Shown here in pieces: positions 1 through 5,030 of a DNA stretch of 5,030 nucleotides (within the stretch, counting starts at the first letter, position 1; each line of letters opens with the position of its first letter). The position numbers and the translations under genes are program-made. The stretch covers positions 1 through 5,030 of the forward strand of contig CALNCD010000094.1 in NCBI GenBank assembly GCA_937874965.1, given 5' to 3'. Origin of the DNA: an uncultured Erysipelotrichaceae bacterium (lineage in GTDB: Bacteria > Bacillota_I > Bacilli_A > Erysipelotrichales > Erysipelotrichaceae). Below the pieces are notes generated by a model. That model ran no database searches and had not been told where the DNA came from. It saw nothing but the letters and a program-made list of their open reading frames with translations.

Positions 1-960
1 CTCTTTCGGGCCTATCGCATGTCCAACTGGTGGCTGCAGCAGATGCTCATGGAATTTATCACGTTCTTCATTGAAAGGACCATGGCCGGAATGTTCAAAC
101 CAGGTCAGTTGTTTATAGGGGGCATTGATAGCGTCGTAATACCTTGAAATCAGACTTGATGGCGTGGTGAAATCATGCCGTCCCTGAAAAAGGAAGATAG
201 GAACATCAAAGTGAATGGCCTCCGTCATGAAATCATAGTGGACAATCCGCGGCCAGGCATTCTCCAAAGTAAACCGAACTCCCTTGATGTATCCGTAAAT
301 GGCCTTCAGGGAATACTCGCCACCAAAGAAAATCGGTTTGATCATGGATTGGTAGAATGAAAGGGGTTTTCCTGTTCTTGGAGTATACTTTGCAAGGAGG
401 TTGCGTTGCTGGCGCAAACCCTTGTACACCTCGCGATAACACCCATTAACCGGTGCTCCGATCTCTGCAAGAGTATTCACATCCTCCGTATCCCCGGCAC
501 TCAGGGCAGCCTGATAGACAAAGTCATACGACAAGGTTTCATTCAGATGACCATTGACCACCTGCCCGTAGCCGATATAGGCATGAAGCTTTTCAGGATG
601 ATGATAGGCATAAAGAGTGCCAAGCTCTGTCCCCCACGAACCTCCCAGCAGATAGACTTTCTTCTGATCAAAACGTTCACACAGCAGATCAACAATCTGA
701 TTCAGATCATCCAGATACTGTTCAAGTGTCAAGGATTGTGGCTTCGTTTTGAAATAGCTTCCCCCGCAGCCACGCTGATCATAACCCACGACCATAAAAT
801 GCCGGAATAGAATGTCATGGCCCTTGAACACATGATGACGATTGGGAACACCCGGCCCGCCATGCAGGACCAGCAAGATGGGCAACGCTGCATGTTCACC
901 TTGCCAATGAAAGGCATGGGGTACATCATTGATAATCACGGTTTCTTTCTGATTAATCAT
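1..960 (-). CDS. Alpha/beta hydrolase, proline iminopeptidase-like (peptidase family S33), 3' end cut by window edge
   Basis: The frame is open from the ATG at 960 to the window edge, giving 320 residues without a stop. It shows the full S33 proline iminopeptidase signature set: HGGPG at residues 33-37 (oxyanion region), DQRGCGGS at 61-68, nucleophile elbow GGSWG at 106-110 (Ser108), QGRHD at 259-263 (likely acid Asp263) and SGHGPF at 291-296 (likely His293). The catalytic triad is therefore complete. There is no signal peptide, so a cytoplasmic enzyme is expected. Family members remove N-terminal proline or other residues from short peptides, but many S33 hydrolases have other substrates, so the exact reaction is inference. 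After His293 such proteins usually end within a few dozen residues, so little is probably missing. The start is fixed by an adjacent ribosome binding site; the next in-frame ATG lies inside the fold, at residue 56. The gene sits directly behind a T-box leader, which suggests a role in amino-acid supply from peptides. Confidence 0.9.
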   Translation of the reverse strand, partial: MINQKETVIINDVPHAFHWQGEHAALPILLVLHGGPGVPNRHHVFKGHDILFRHFMVVGYDQRGCGGSYFKTKPQSLTLEQYLDDLNQIVDLLCERFDQKKVYLLGGSWGTELGTLYAYHHPEKLHAYIGYGQVVNGHLNETLSYDFVYQAALSAGDTEDVNTLAEIGAPVNGCYREVYKGLRQQRNLLAKYTPRTGKPLSFYQSMIKPIFFGGEYSLKAIYGYIKGVRFTLENAWPRIVHYDFMTEAIHFDVPIFLFQGRHDFTTPSSLISRYYDAINAPYKQLTWFEHSGHGPFNEERDKFHEHLLQPPVGHAIGPKE

Positions 961-963
961 AAT

Positions 964-970
964 CCTCCTT
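964..970 (-). promoter_or_regulatory. Ribosome binding site of the hydrolase gene
   Basis: On the minus strand AAGGAGG is followed by ATT and the ATG start, so only three bases separate GGAGG from the start codon, which is shorter than usual. It begins only four bases after the U-run of the T-box terminator, so termination and translation signals are packed tightly. It decides the start at 960. Confidence 0.8.
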
Positions 971-974
971 CAAT

Positions 975-1019
975 AAAAAAAGGCAGAACTCAAAGGACAA
1001 GCGTACTTGTGGTTCCACC
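975..1019 (-). terminator. T-box intrinsic terminator
   Basis: GGUGGAAC (1012-1019), which is part of the T-box sequence itself, can pair with GUUCUGCC (982-989). This gives eight pairs including two wobbles, followed directly by seven U (975-981). It shares bases with the antiterminator, so the two folds exclude each other. As I see no other terminator after the ATPase stop codon, this one may also stop transcripts arriving from the ATPase gene. Confidence 0.85.
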
Positions 1020-1187
1020 TTTATTCATAAACAATTGTTTATCTCAACAGCTTAACGCGCTGACACGAATTTCCCTACATATCAGGAATTGACTCCAAGA
1101 GGCATTCACCTTGTTTTACTGAAACGTTCCACCAACCCGTTTCTCTCTGAAAGCTCCATCAAGGCTACTCGTTCTTTTCAACATCTT
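975..1187 (-). promoter_or_regulatory. T-box riboswitch (tRNA-sensing leader) of the hydrolase gene
   Basis: The minus strand carries the classic T-box parts in order. Stem I has AGUA (1166-1169) opposite GAA, closed by GCCUUG/CAAGGU. The distal part holds AGAGA (1144-1148) and GGUUGGUGGAA (1127-1137), and the 3' side ends in CUUGGAGUC. A 16-base palindrome at 1027-1042 (AUAAAC/GUUUAU, loop AAUU) is a good stem III. The antiterminator follows: AAAGG pairs with CCUUU (992-996), a UGGAACC bulge lies between them, and ACAAG/CUUGU forms the upper helix. In this family, uncharged tRNA pairs with a specifier codon in Stem I and, by its NCCA end, with the UGGN bulge. This stabilises the antiterminator and switches the gene on during amino-acid starvation. 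The specifier lies in GAAUGCCUC (about 1098-1106), and its exact register is ambiguous. Confidence 0.93.
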
Positions 1188-1193
1188 GGCTCT

Positions 1194-1222
1194 ATTTTAG
1201 ACAGGCTCACTTTGATTGTCAA
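1194..1222 (-). promoter_or_regulatory. Sigma-A-type promoter of the T-box/hydrolase unit
   Basis: A perfect -35 box TTGACA (1217-1222) is separated by 17 bases from a -10 box TAAAAT (1194-1199). The predicted start is near 1187, just before Stem I of the T-box. The -35 box begins 14 bases after the ATPase stop codon, so the hydrolase has its own transcription unit. Confidence 0.88.
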
Positions 1223-1236
1223 TAGAATTACCTTCA

Positions 1237-3930
1237 TTACAACAAGTTTCCATACTGTGCAATATAACGTTTCTTCATCAAGGTAGCCAATCCCATATAC
1301 AAAAGAATGATTACGCCAAGATAAAGGAAGTAATACGCCGGCAAAGGTGCAAATCCCAGATGAGCCCCTAATCCTGTGTACGGAATGATACTCAAGCCAA
1401 GAATTCCCAAGGAACCAAGCAAAAGCACAGGCTTTGAAGCACGGCTTTGAAGAAAAGGAATCTTCGGTGTCCGGATCATATGGATGACCAACGTCTGGCT
1501 CCACATTGATTCAATGAACCAGCCGGTTTGAAAGAGTGCGATAAACAGTACCTGTCCCTGAGCTGACAATTGATGAAACATGCCCCCGCACAGGGCAGGA
1601 CACACCACGAAATACATCAGGATGAAAGTCAGCACATCAAATACCGAACTGGTCGGGCCGATCCAGAGCATGAAGGAACTGATCGACTTTGCTTCCCACT
1701 TGCGGGGAACAGCAAGGAACTCCTCATCGACATTGTCCCAAGGAATTGCGGTGCAGGTCACATCATAGATCAGATTCAAGAGTAATATCTGAACACTCAT
1801 CATCGGAAGAAACGGGAGAAATGCACTGGCAATCAAGACCGAGAGCATGTTCCCGAAATTGGAACTTGCAGTCATCTTGATGTACTTGATCATGTTTGCA
1901 TAGGTTTTGCGCCCTTCAAGGATACCGTTCTCAAGAACCATCAGATTCTTCTCCAGGAGAATCACATCCGCGGATTCCTTCGCAATATCCACGGCGGAAT
2001 CGACGGAAATCCCCACATCAGCTGCTTTCATTGCCGGTGCGTCATTGATGCCGTCTCCCAGAAACCCGACCGTTTCCTGGTCATCGCGCATCAGAGTAAC
2101 CAGACGCTCTTTTTGGGCTGGGGACAGTTTTGCATAGACATTGACCTGCTTGAACTGCGCCTTAAGGAGATCATCTCCCATCTGATCAATCTGCTCGCCC
2201 AAGAGAATATGATCACTTTCAATACCGACTTGACGGCAAATTGAGCGGGTAACTTTATCATTATCTCCCGTCAGCACGCGCACCTGAACTCCATAATGAT
2301 TCAAAGCACGGATAGCCGCAGCAGCCGATGCTTTAGGCGGATCCAGGAAAGCAAGATAACCCATCAAGACCATCTCGTTCTCATCCGCGATTCCAAAAGC
2401 ACCTATACCGGATGGATTGCTTTTCTGCGCGATGCCCAGAACCCGAAGACCCTCCCCGTTCAGCTGATCCACCTTGGCAAGAATATACGCTTTACGTGCT
2501 TCAGTCAGCACACTTACATCGCCTTGATATTCCACGAAGCTGCAAATACTGAGCATTTCTTCAATTGCTCCTTTGGTAATCATCTGAGTCTTCCCGTTTT
2601 GATCACGGACAACAACGCTCATCCGCCGCCGTTCAAAGTCGAAAGGTACTTCATCGACCTTCTGATAGTTATCCTGAAACAAGACGTTATCCTTCTGGGT
2701 CCGTTCAATAATGGCATGATCCATCAGATTCTTAAGGCCTGTTTGAAAGTAACTGTTCAAAAAAGCATGCTTCAATACTCGGATATCTTCCTGGCCTTCG
2801 ATATTCAGATGGTATTCCAAGACAACTCGATCCTGGGTCAGGGTTCCTGTTTTATCCGTACAGAGAACAGTCATGGATCCCAGATTCTGAATCGCATTCA
2901 AGTTCTTGATGATAGTCTTCTCCTTGGACATGGCGAGTGCACCCTTTGCCAGGCTCGTGGTCACAATCATCGGCAGCATCTCAGGGGTTAAGCCCACTGC
3001 AATTGAAACCGCAAACAGCAAGGCCTCCAACCAGCTCTTCGTCATGCCGTTGATGACAAAGACAATAGGAACCATGATAACCATAAAGCGAATCAAGACC
3101 CAAGAGACATCATTGACCCCTTTCTCAAAACGAGTTGCTTCTGTCTTGCGGTTCAGGCTTGATGCGATTTCACCGAACAGGGTTGTATCTCCAGTTCCGA
3201 TCACAATGCCCATTGCTGTACCGCTGATAACATTACTCCCCAAAAAGGCCAGGTTATCACAGGCAAGAGCGTTCAAATGGGCACTATCGATGGGACTGCA
3301 TTGCTTTTCGACCGGTTCACTCTCACCAGTCAAGGAAGATTGGCTGATAAACAGATCCTTAGCCGCGATAATCCGCATATCCGCCGGAATCATGTCACCA
3401 GCACTGAGATAGACAAGATCGCCAACAACGACATCACCCAAGTCAATCTCCTGTTTGCCGCTTTCCTGACGCTCCACACAGGTCGTGGTACGGATCATCT
3501 TACGCAATGCATCGGCTGCTTTGGAACTGCGGGTTTCCTGAACCAGGCGCAAGCCACCTGAAATTGTCACCATTGCCACGATAATCAGAACCGTCATCGG
3601 TTTTGCTTCGCCCGGGGGTGCCATGACCACGTCTGTCACAAACGAAATCAATGCAAGCCCGCTCAGCACAATCGTAAAGGGATTTACAAAAGCCTCGACA
3701 CACCGGCTGATCCAGTTCTGCTTCTGGTCATTGTTAATTCGGTTCTCACCATGAATCTCACGGTTTTCTTCAACTTGCTCGGGAGATAATCCATGCAAGC
3801 CTGTAGAATAACGCGCCAACAGTTCCTCAACTGAAAGGGCTGCTGCCGTTTTTCGCAGAAGAGCCACCCGATCACGTTTGATCTTCGCTTCTGCATTTTT
3901 CTTTGAAATTACGTTAACATTGAATGTCAT
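1237..3930 (-). CDS. mgtA: Magnesium-importing P-type ATPase (P3B, MgtA/MgtB type)
   Basis: This is an 897-residue inner-membrane pump expected to bring Mg2+ into the cell at the cost of ATP. All P-type hallmarks are present: TGES (201-204, dephosphorylation loop), PEMLP in M4 (316-320), DKTGT (359-363, phosphorylated Asp359), KGA (453-455, nucleotide binding), TGDND (554-558) and GDGINDAP (625-632). About ten membrane segments fit the P3 layout: M1 near 81-102, M2 111-129, M3 277-295, M4 301-325, and six after residue 690. NLIYDV and PWDN in M6 (719-733), with the AFLPFLPM stretch before them, are typical of MgtA/MgtB rather than Ca2+ or H+ pumps. Length agrees with enterobacterial MgtA (about 900). 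The ATG at 3930 is chosen because AAGGAGGAG lies just upstream; a TTG 30 bases further up would swallow that site. The N-terminus (residues 9-30) is rich in Lys and Arg. An M-box leader upstream supports the Mg2+ assignment. No internal frameshift or missing key residue was seen. Confidence 0.96.
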   Translation of the reverse strand: MTFNVNVISKKNAEAKIKRDRVALLRKTAAALSVEELLARYSTGLHGLSPEQVEENREIHGENRINNDQKQNWISRCVEAFVNPFTIVLSGLALISFVTDVVMAPPGEAKPMTVLIIVAMVTISGGLRLVQETRSSKAADALRKMIRTTTCVERQESGKQEIDLGDVVVGDLVYLSAGDMIPADMRIIAAKDLFISQSSLTGESEPVEKQCSPIDSAHLNALACDNLAFLGSNVISGTAMGIVIGTGDTTLFGEIASSLNRKTEATRFEKGVNDVSWVLIRFMVIMVPIVFVINGMTKSWLEALLFAVSIAVGLTPEMLPMIVTTSLAKGALAMSKEKTIIKNLNAIQNLGSMTVLCTDKTGTLTQDRVVLEYHLNIEGQEDIRVLKHAFLNSYFQTGLKNLMDHAIIERTQKDNVLFQDNYQKVDEVPFDFERRRMSVVVRDQNGKTQMITKGAIEEMLSICSFVEYQGDVSVLTEARKAYILAKVDQLNGEGLRVLGIAQKSNPSGIGAFGIADENEMVLMGYLAFLDPPKASAAAAIRALNHYGVQVRVLTGDNDKVTRSICRQVGIESDHILLGEQIDQMGDDLLKAQFKQVNVYAKLSPAQKERLVTLMRDDQETVGFLGDGINDAPAMKAADVGISVDSAVDIAKESADVILLEKNLMVLENGILEGRKTYANMIKYIKMTASSNFGNMLSVLIASAFLPFLPMMSVQILLLNLIYDVTCTAIPWDNVDEEFLAVPRKWEAKSISSFMLWIGPTSSVFDVLTFILMYFVVCPALCGGMFHQLSAQGQVLFIALFQTGWFIESMWSQTLVIHMIRTPKIPFLQSRASKPVLLLGSLGILGLSIIPYTGLGAHLGFAPLPAYYFLYLGVIILLYMGLATLMKKRYIAQYGNLL

Positions 3931-3933
3931 GTT

Positions 3934-3942
3934 CTCCTCCTT
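3934..3942 (-). promoter_or_regulatory. Ribosome binding site of mgtA
   Basis: AAGGAGGAG on the minus strand places GGAGG five bases before the ATG at 3930. This is a near-perfect site and fixes the start of the ATPase. Confidence 0.88.
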
Positions 3943-3946
3943 CATT

Positions 3947-3962
3947 GTTTGGATAACCAAAC
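3947..3962 (-). other. Small perfect hairpin just upstream of the mgtA ribosome binding site
   Basis: GUUUGG and CCAAAC pair without mismatch around a UUAU loop, ending four bases before the AAGGAGGAG site. It does not cover the ribosome binding site itself. It could affect ribosome loading or message stability, or be a protein site; no function is shown by the sequence. Confidence 0.45.
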
Positions 3963-3987
3963 CGTGACCAAGGCTGTATGAACACTC

Positions 3988-4047
3988 AAAAAGAATGGCC
4001 CAAGCAGCTTCAGTCGTTTAAGTCCTGAAGAATGTCACTGTCCATTC
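3988..4047 (-). terminator. Possible second terminator/attenuator between the leader ORF and mgtA
   Basis: GAAUGG (4042-4047) can pair with CCAUUC (3993-3998), which runs straight into five U (3988-3992). Inside, CUUCAG (4025-4030) pairs with CUGAAG (4008-4013). The same GAAUG can instead pair with a nearer CAUUC (4030-4034), a competing fold that would free the downstream strand. The basal stem is short and the interior loops are large, so strength is uncertain. It lies about 80 bases after the stop of the leader ORF, where translation of that ORF could influence folding. Confidence 0.35.
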
Positions 4048-4130
4048 ACACTGAAAACAACTCTGGAAAGCTTAAGAAAACACAACGCAGAGATTTAGTC
4101 ATGATGCATGATTCTTGATACCGGCAATCG

Positions 4131-4217
4131 CTAAATAAACGCAAAGAGATGCTGATACGAAATCAGGCAACGGCTTATTCGTTTTCGTGTGAACCTACAA
4201 CTCGGTCCTTCATCCAT
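4131..4217 (-). CDS. Candidate leader peptide upstream of mgtA (28 residues, MgtL-like layout)
   Basis: The ATG at 4217 follows AGGAGGU with a six-base gap, and the frame ends at UAG (4131-4133). The peptide begins MDEGPSCRFTRKRISRC: an acidic and proline-containing start, then a strongly basic stretch. A hydrophobic tail (Leu, Ile, Phe) ends it. It lies after the riboswitch terminator, so it is transcribed only on readthrough, and about 200 bases before mgtA. In Salmonella and E. coli, the MgtL peptide (starting MEPDP, then basic) sits in the mgtA leader. Its acidic/proline start causes ribosome drop-off at low Mg2+, which favours mgtA expression. The similarity here is in position and composition, not proven homology. 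The chance that a strong ribosome binding site and a short frame occur together by accident is not negligible. I know of no named family for it. Confidence 0.5.
   Translation of the reverse strand: MDEGPSCRFTRKRISRCLISYQHLFAFI
4152..4166 (-). other. Hairpin inside the leader ORF
   Basis: CUGAU and AUCAG pair perfectly around a five-base loop (UUCGU) within the second half of the leader ORF. A ribosome that completes the frame would melt it, while one lost at the acidic start would not. Its role is inference only. Confidence 0.3.
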
Positions 4218-4223
4218 ACCAAC

Positions 4224-4230
4224 ACCTCCT
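4224..4230 (-). promoter_or_regulatory. Ribosome binding site of the leader ORF
   Basis: AGGAGGU on the minus strand lies six bases before the ATG at 4217. Such a strong, well-spaced site in an otherwise non-coding leader is the main argument that the short frame is translated. Confidence 0.6.
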
Positions 4231-4235
4231 AACGC

Positions 4236-4270
4236 AAACAAAAACCTTTGCGGCAGCGAACAGCAAAGGT
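4236..4270 (-). terminator. M-box riboswitch intrinsic terminator
   Basis: ACCUUUGC (4263-4270) pairs perfectly with GCAAAGGU (4244-4251) around an 11-base loop, followed by UUUUUGUUU. The competing antiterminator is visible: CAGCAAAGUCAA (4314-4325), near the aptamer's 3' side, can pair with UUGACCUUUGCUG (4261-4273) over 12 pairs with one bulged base. Holding the first strand in the Mg2+-bound aptamer would allow termination, while low Mg2+ would release it and give readthrough into mgtA. Confidence 0.88.
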
Positions 4271-4289
4271 CAATTTCAACTCAATGAAA

Positions 4290-4452
4290 GGAATCGACTC
4301 CACCGTTCAAGCTTTGACTTTGCTGGGCAATGGCCATTACGTTAGTCTATCCCTTCAGCGACATAGACTGTTAACCAACTCAAAGTGTCTCCACTTTTTC
4401 GCGGCAGTAACCCGTATCCCAACAGTAGCCTCACCTACCGATTTTGTTAAGC
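4290..4452 (-). promoter_or_regulatory. M-box (ykoK-type) Mg2+ riboswitch aptamer controlling mgtA
   Basis: The minus strand holds the conserved M-box strings GGUAGGUGAGGCU (4427-4439) and GGGAUACGG...UACUGCCGCGAAA downstream of it. Two internal hairpins follow: AAAGUG/CACUUU closed by a GAGA loop, and AGUCUAU/AUAGACU (4344-4369). The 3' part reads GGCCAUUGCCCAGC and then AAAGCUU. AAUCG before the core can pair with CGAUU (4292-4296) as a closing helix. This class binds Mg2+ and represses Mg2+ transporter genes (mgtE, mgtA and relatives) when Mg2+ is plentiful. The downstream terminator and the ATPase both agree with that role. The outer borders are approximate. Confidence 0.93.
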
Positions 4453-4458
4453 ACCTTG

Positions 4459-4487
4459 ATTCTAGCACCAGGCACCGAACCCGTCAA
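4459..4487 (-). promoter_or_regulatory. Sigma-A-type promoter of the M-box/mgtA unit
   Basis: The -35 box TTGACG (4482-4487) and the -10 box TAGAAT (4459-4464) are 17 bases apart. The predicted start near 4452 is right before the M-box aptamer, giving a leader of about 520 nt to the mgtA start codon. Confidence 0.85.
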
Positions 4488-4499
4488 CCCTAAAATGAA

Positions 4500-4517
4500 A
4501 ACTTCAGAAACTTCAGA
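4500..4517 (-). repeat. Two-copy tandem 9-mer upstream of the mgtA promoter
   Basis: TCTGAAGTT occurs twice in direct succession on the minus strand, ending about 12 bases before the -35 box. The position would suit an activator site, but two short copies can arise by chance and no known site is recognised. Confidence 0.4.
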
Positions 4518-4539
4518 CATACAGAGAAGCAGACCAATT

Positions 4540-4576
4540 AAAAACAGACATCAACACGCTGAGACGAAGCCGATGC
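4540..4576 (-). terminator. Weak possible terminator after the lipoprotein gene
   Basis: Directly after the lipoprotein stop codon, GCAUC (4572-4576) can pair with GAUGU (4548-4552), and a run of five U follows three bases later (4540-4544). The stem is short with a large loop, so this is only a weak candidate. No better terminator was seen before the mgtA promoter. Confidence 0.25.
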
Positions 4577-5030
4577 TTAGGGCAGATAGACAAAACTCAA
4601 CTCGCTGACTCTTCCATTGTCTAAAAGCATTGATAGAACAGAATGATCAAACGTATACTCCAGTAGATTGCCGGTTTCAACACCTTTTTCACCATAGACT
4701 TTCTTAACATCAGCCAGGGTTGAACCCACTCCGATTTTTTTGGAAGTCTTGGTATTTTCAAGAAACTTTATCTCTAGCACCTGATCTTTGGCGTTTACCG
4801 GATACGTATAGATTTCATAATCAGTATACGTGTATATTTTATCCAGGCCTGCAAAGCCGCAGCTTTCTGCTTCATAGTACGAGAGAGACTCCCCATAGTA
4901 ACCTGTTGAAAAGACAGCATTCAGGTTCAGCTTTCTCTCATTCAGCGTTATCTGAAAATCCTCTGCAGTCACTTCTCCCATCTTCGGTGAGCTCGCTTGG
5001 CCTGAGCACCCGCTCACCATCAATCCAATC
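4577..5030 (-). CDS. Small secreted lipoprotein of unknown function, 5' end cut by window edge
   Basis: The frame enters from the right edge and ends at TAA (4577-4579), giving about 151 visible residues. It starts in the window with IGLMVSGCSG: Val-Ser-Gly-Cys is a good lipobox, so the lipidated Cys begins the mature protein and the n- and h-regions of the signal peptide lie outside. The true start codon is therefore not visible; the ATG inside the lipobox region would leave no signal peptide. The mature part of about 145 residues begins with a short Ser/Gly/Ala-rich linker and then a compact domain of alternating Tyr/Thr-rich strands. Its C-terminal half has an IGVGSTLADVKKVYG segment, a pattern met in small extracytoplasmic domains of Bacillota lipoproteins. 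No catalytic motif is visible and I do not recognise the family. Any link with mgtA is only by neighbourhood. Confidence 0.8.
   Translation of the reverse strand, partial: IGLMVSGCSGQASSPKMGEVTAEDFQITLNERKLNLNAVFSTGYYGESLSYYEAESCGFAGLDKIYTYTDYEIYTYPVNAKDQVLEIKFLENTKTSKKIGVGSTLADVKKVYGEKGVETGNLLEYTFDHSVLSMLLDNGRVSELSFVYLP

Noticed and set aside
406..810. Plus-strand open frame of 134 codons opposite the hydrolase
   Set aside because: The minus strand here encodes the nucleophile elbow and other S33 motifs; the plus-strand frame shows no domain.
1178..1504. Minus-strand open frame of 108 codons at the end of the ATPase gene
   Set aside because: It overlaps the C-terminal membrane segments of the ATPase in another frame and runs over the downstream promoter; no independent support.
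2296..2991. Plus-strand open frame of 231 codons
   Set aside because: It lies opposite the conserved core of the ATPase, has no ribosome binding site that I can see and no recognisable motif; it is a shadow frame.
3931..3960. TTG start at 3960 that would lengthen the ATPase by ten residues
   Set aside because: The added codons would run through the AAGGAGGAG ribosome binding site and half of the hairpin; the ATG at 3930 has ideal spacing.
4085..4110. ATGCAT-centred partial palindrome in the mgtA leader
   Set aside because: The symmetry breaks after the central six bases and no loop or U-run is present; likely chance.
4248..4493. Plus-strand open frame of 81 codons over the mgtA leader
   Set aside because: It covers the M-box aptamer and promoter on the other strand, whose conserved RNA motifs explain the sequence.
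1..5030. Mobile elements, CRISPR arrays, tRNA or rRNA genes
   Set aside because: No transposase, terminal inverted repeats, spaced repeats or tRNA-like cloverleaf were seen on either strand.

Overview
The window reads as a chromosomal segment of a low-to-mid GC Gram-positive bacterium (Bacillota). The signs are strong AGGAGG-type ribosome binding sites, sigma-A-like promoters with 17-base spacers, and two RNA regulators typical of that phylum, a T-box and an M-box. Placement below phylum is not supported by what I can see. All genes lie on the minus strand, so transcription runs from high to low coordinates.

Layout in the order of transcription. (1) 4577-5030: the 3' part of a small lipoprotein gene whose signal peptide is cut by the right edge. 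(2) 3931-4576: no large gene, but a roughly 520-nt regulatory leader for the next gene. It holds a promoter, an M-box (ykoK-type) Mg2+ riboswitch aptamer, an intrinsic terminator with a visible competing antiterminator pairing, then a 28-codon open reading frame with its own strong ribosome binding site, a second possible terminator, and a small hairpin just before the main ribosome binding site. (3) 1237-3930: a complete P-type ATPase of the MgtA/MgtB Mg2+-import type. (4) 961-1236: a second promoter, starting 14 bases after the ATPase stop codon, and a T-box leader that ends in a terminator. (5) 1-960: an alpha/beta hydrolase of the proline iminopeptidase-like S33 group, running off the left edge.

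How the parts fit together. The ATPase appears to be controlled by Mg2+ at transcription termination through the M-box. The reading frame after the riboswitch terminator begins Met-Asp-Glu-Gly-Pro and continues with a basic stretch. This resembles in layout the MgtL leader peptide of enterobacterial mgtA, where an acidic/proline start makes ribosomes fall off at low Mg2+. If real, this would be a two-step Mg2+ control (aptamer, then leader peptide) in a Gram-positive leader, and it is the most interesting observation here. The peptidase is controlled separately by an uncharged tRNA. Which tRNA is unclear, because the visible cues for the specifier codon disagree. No mobile element, CRISPR array, tRNA or rRNA was seen.
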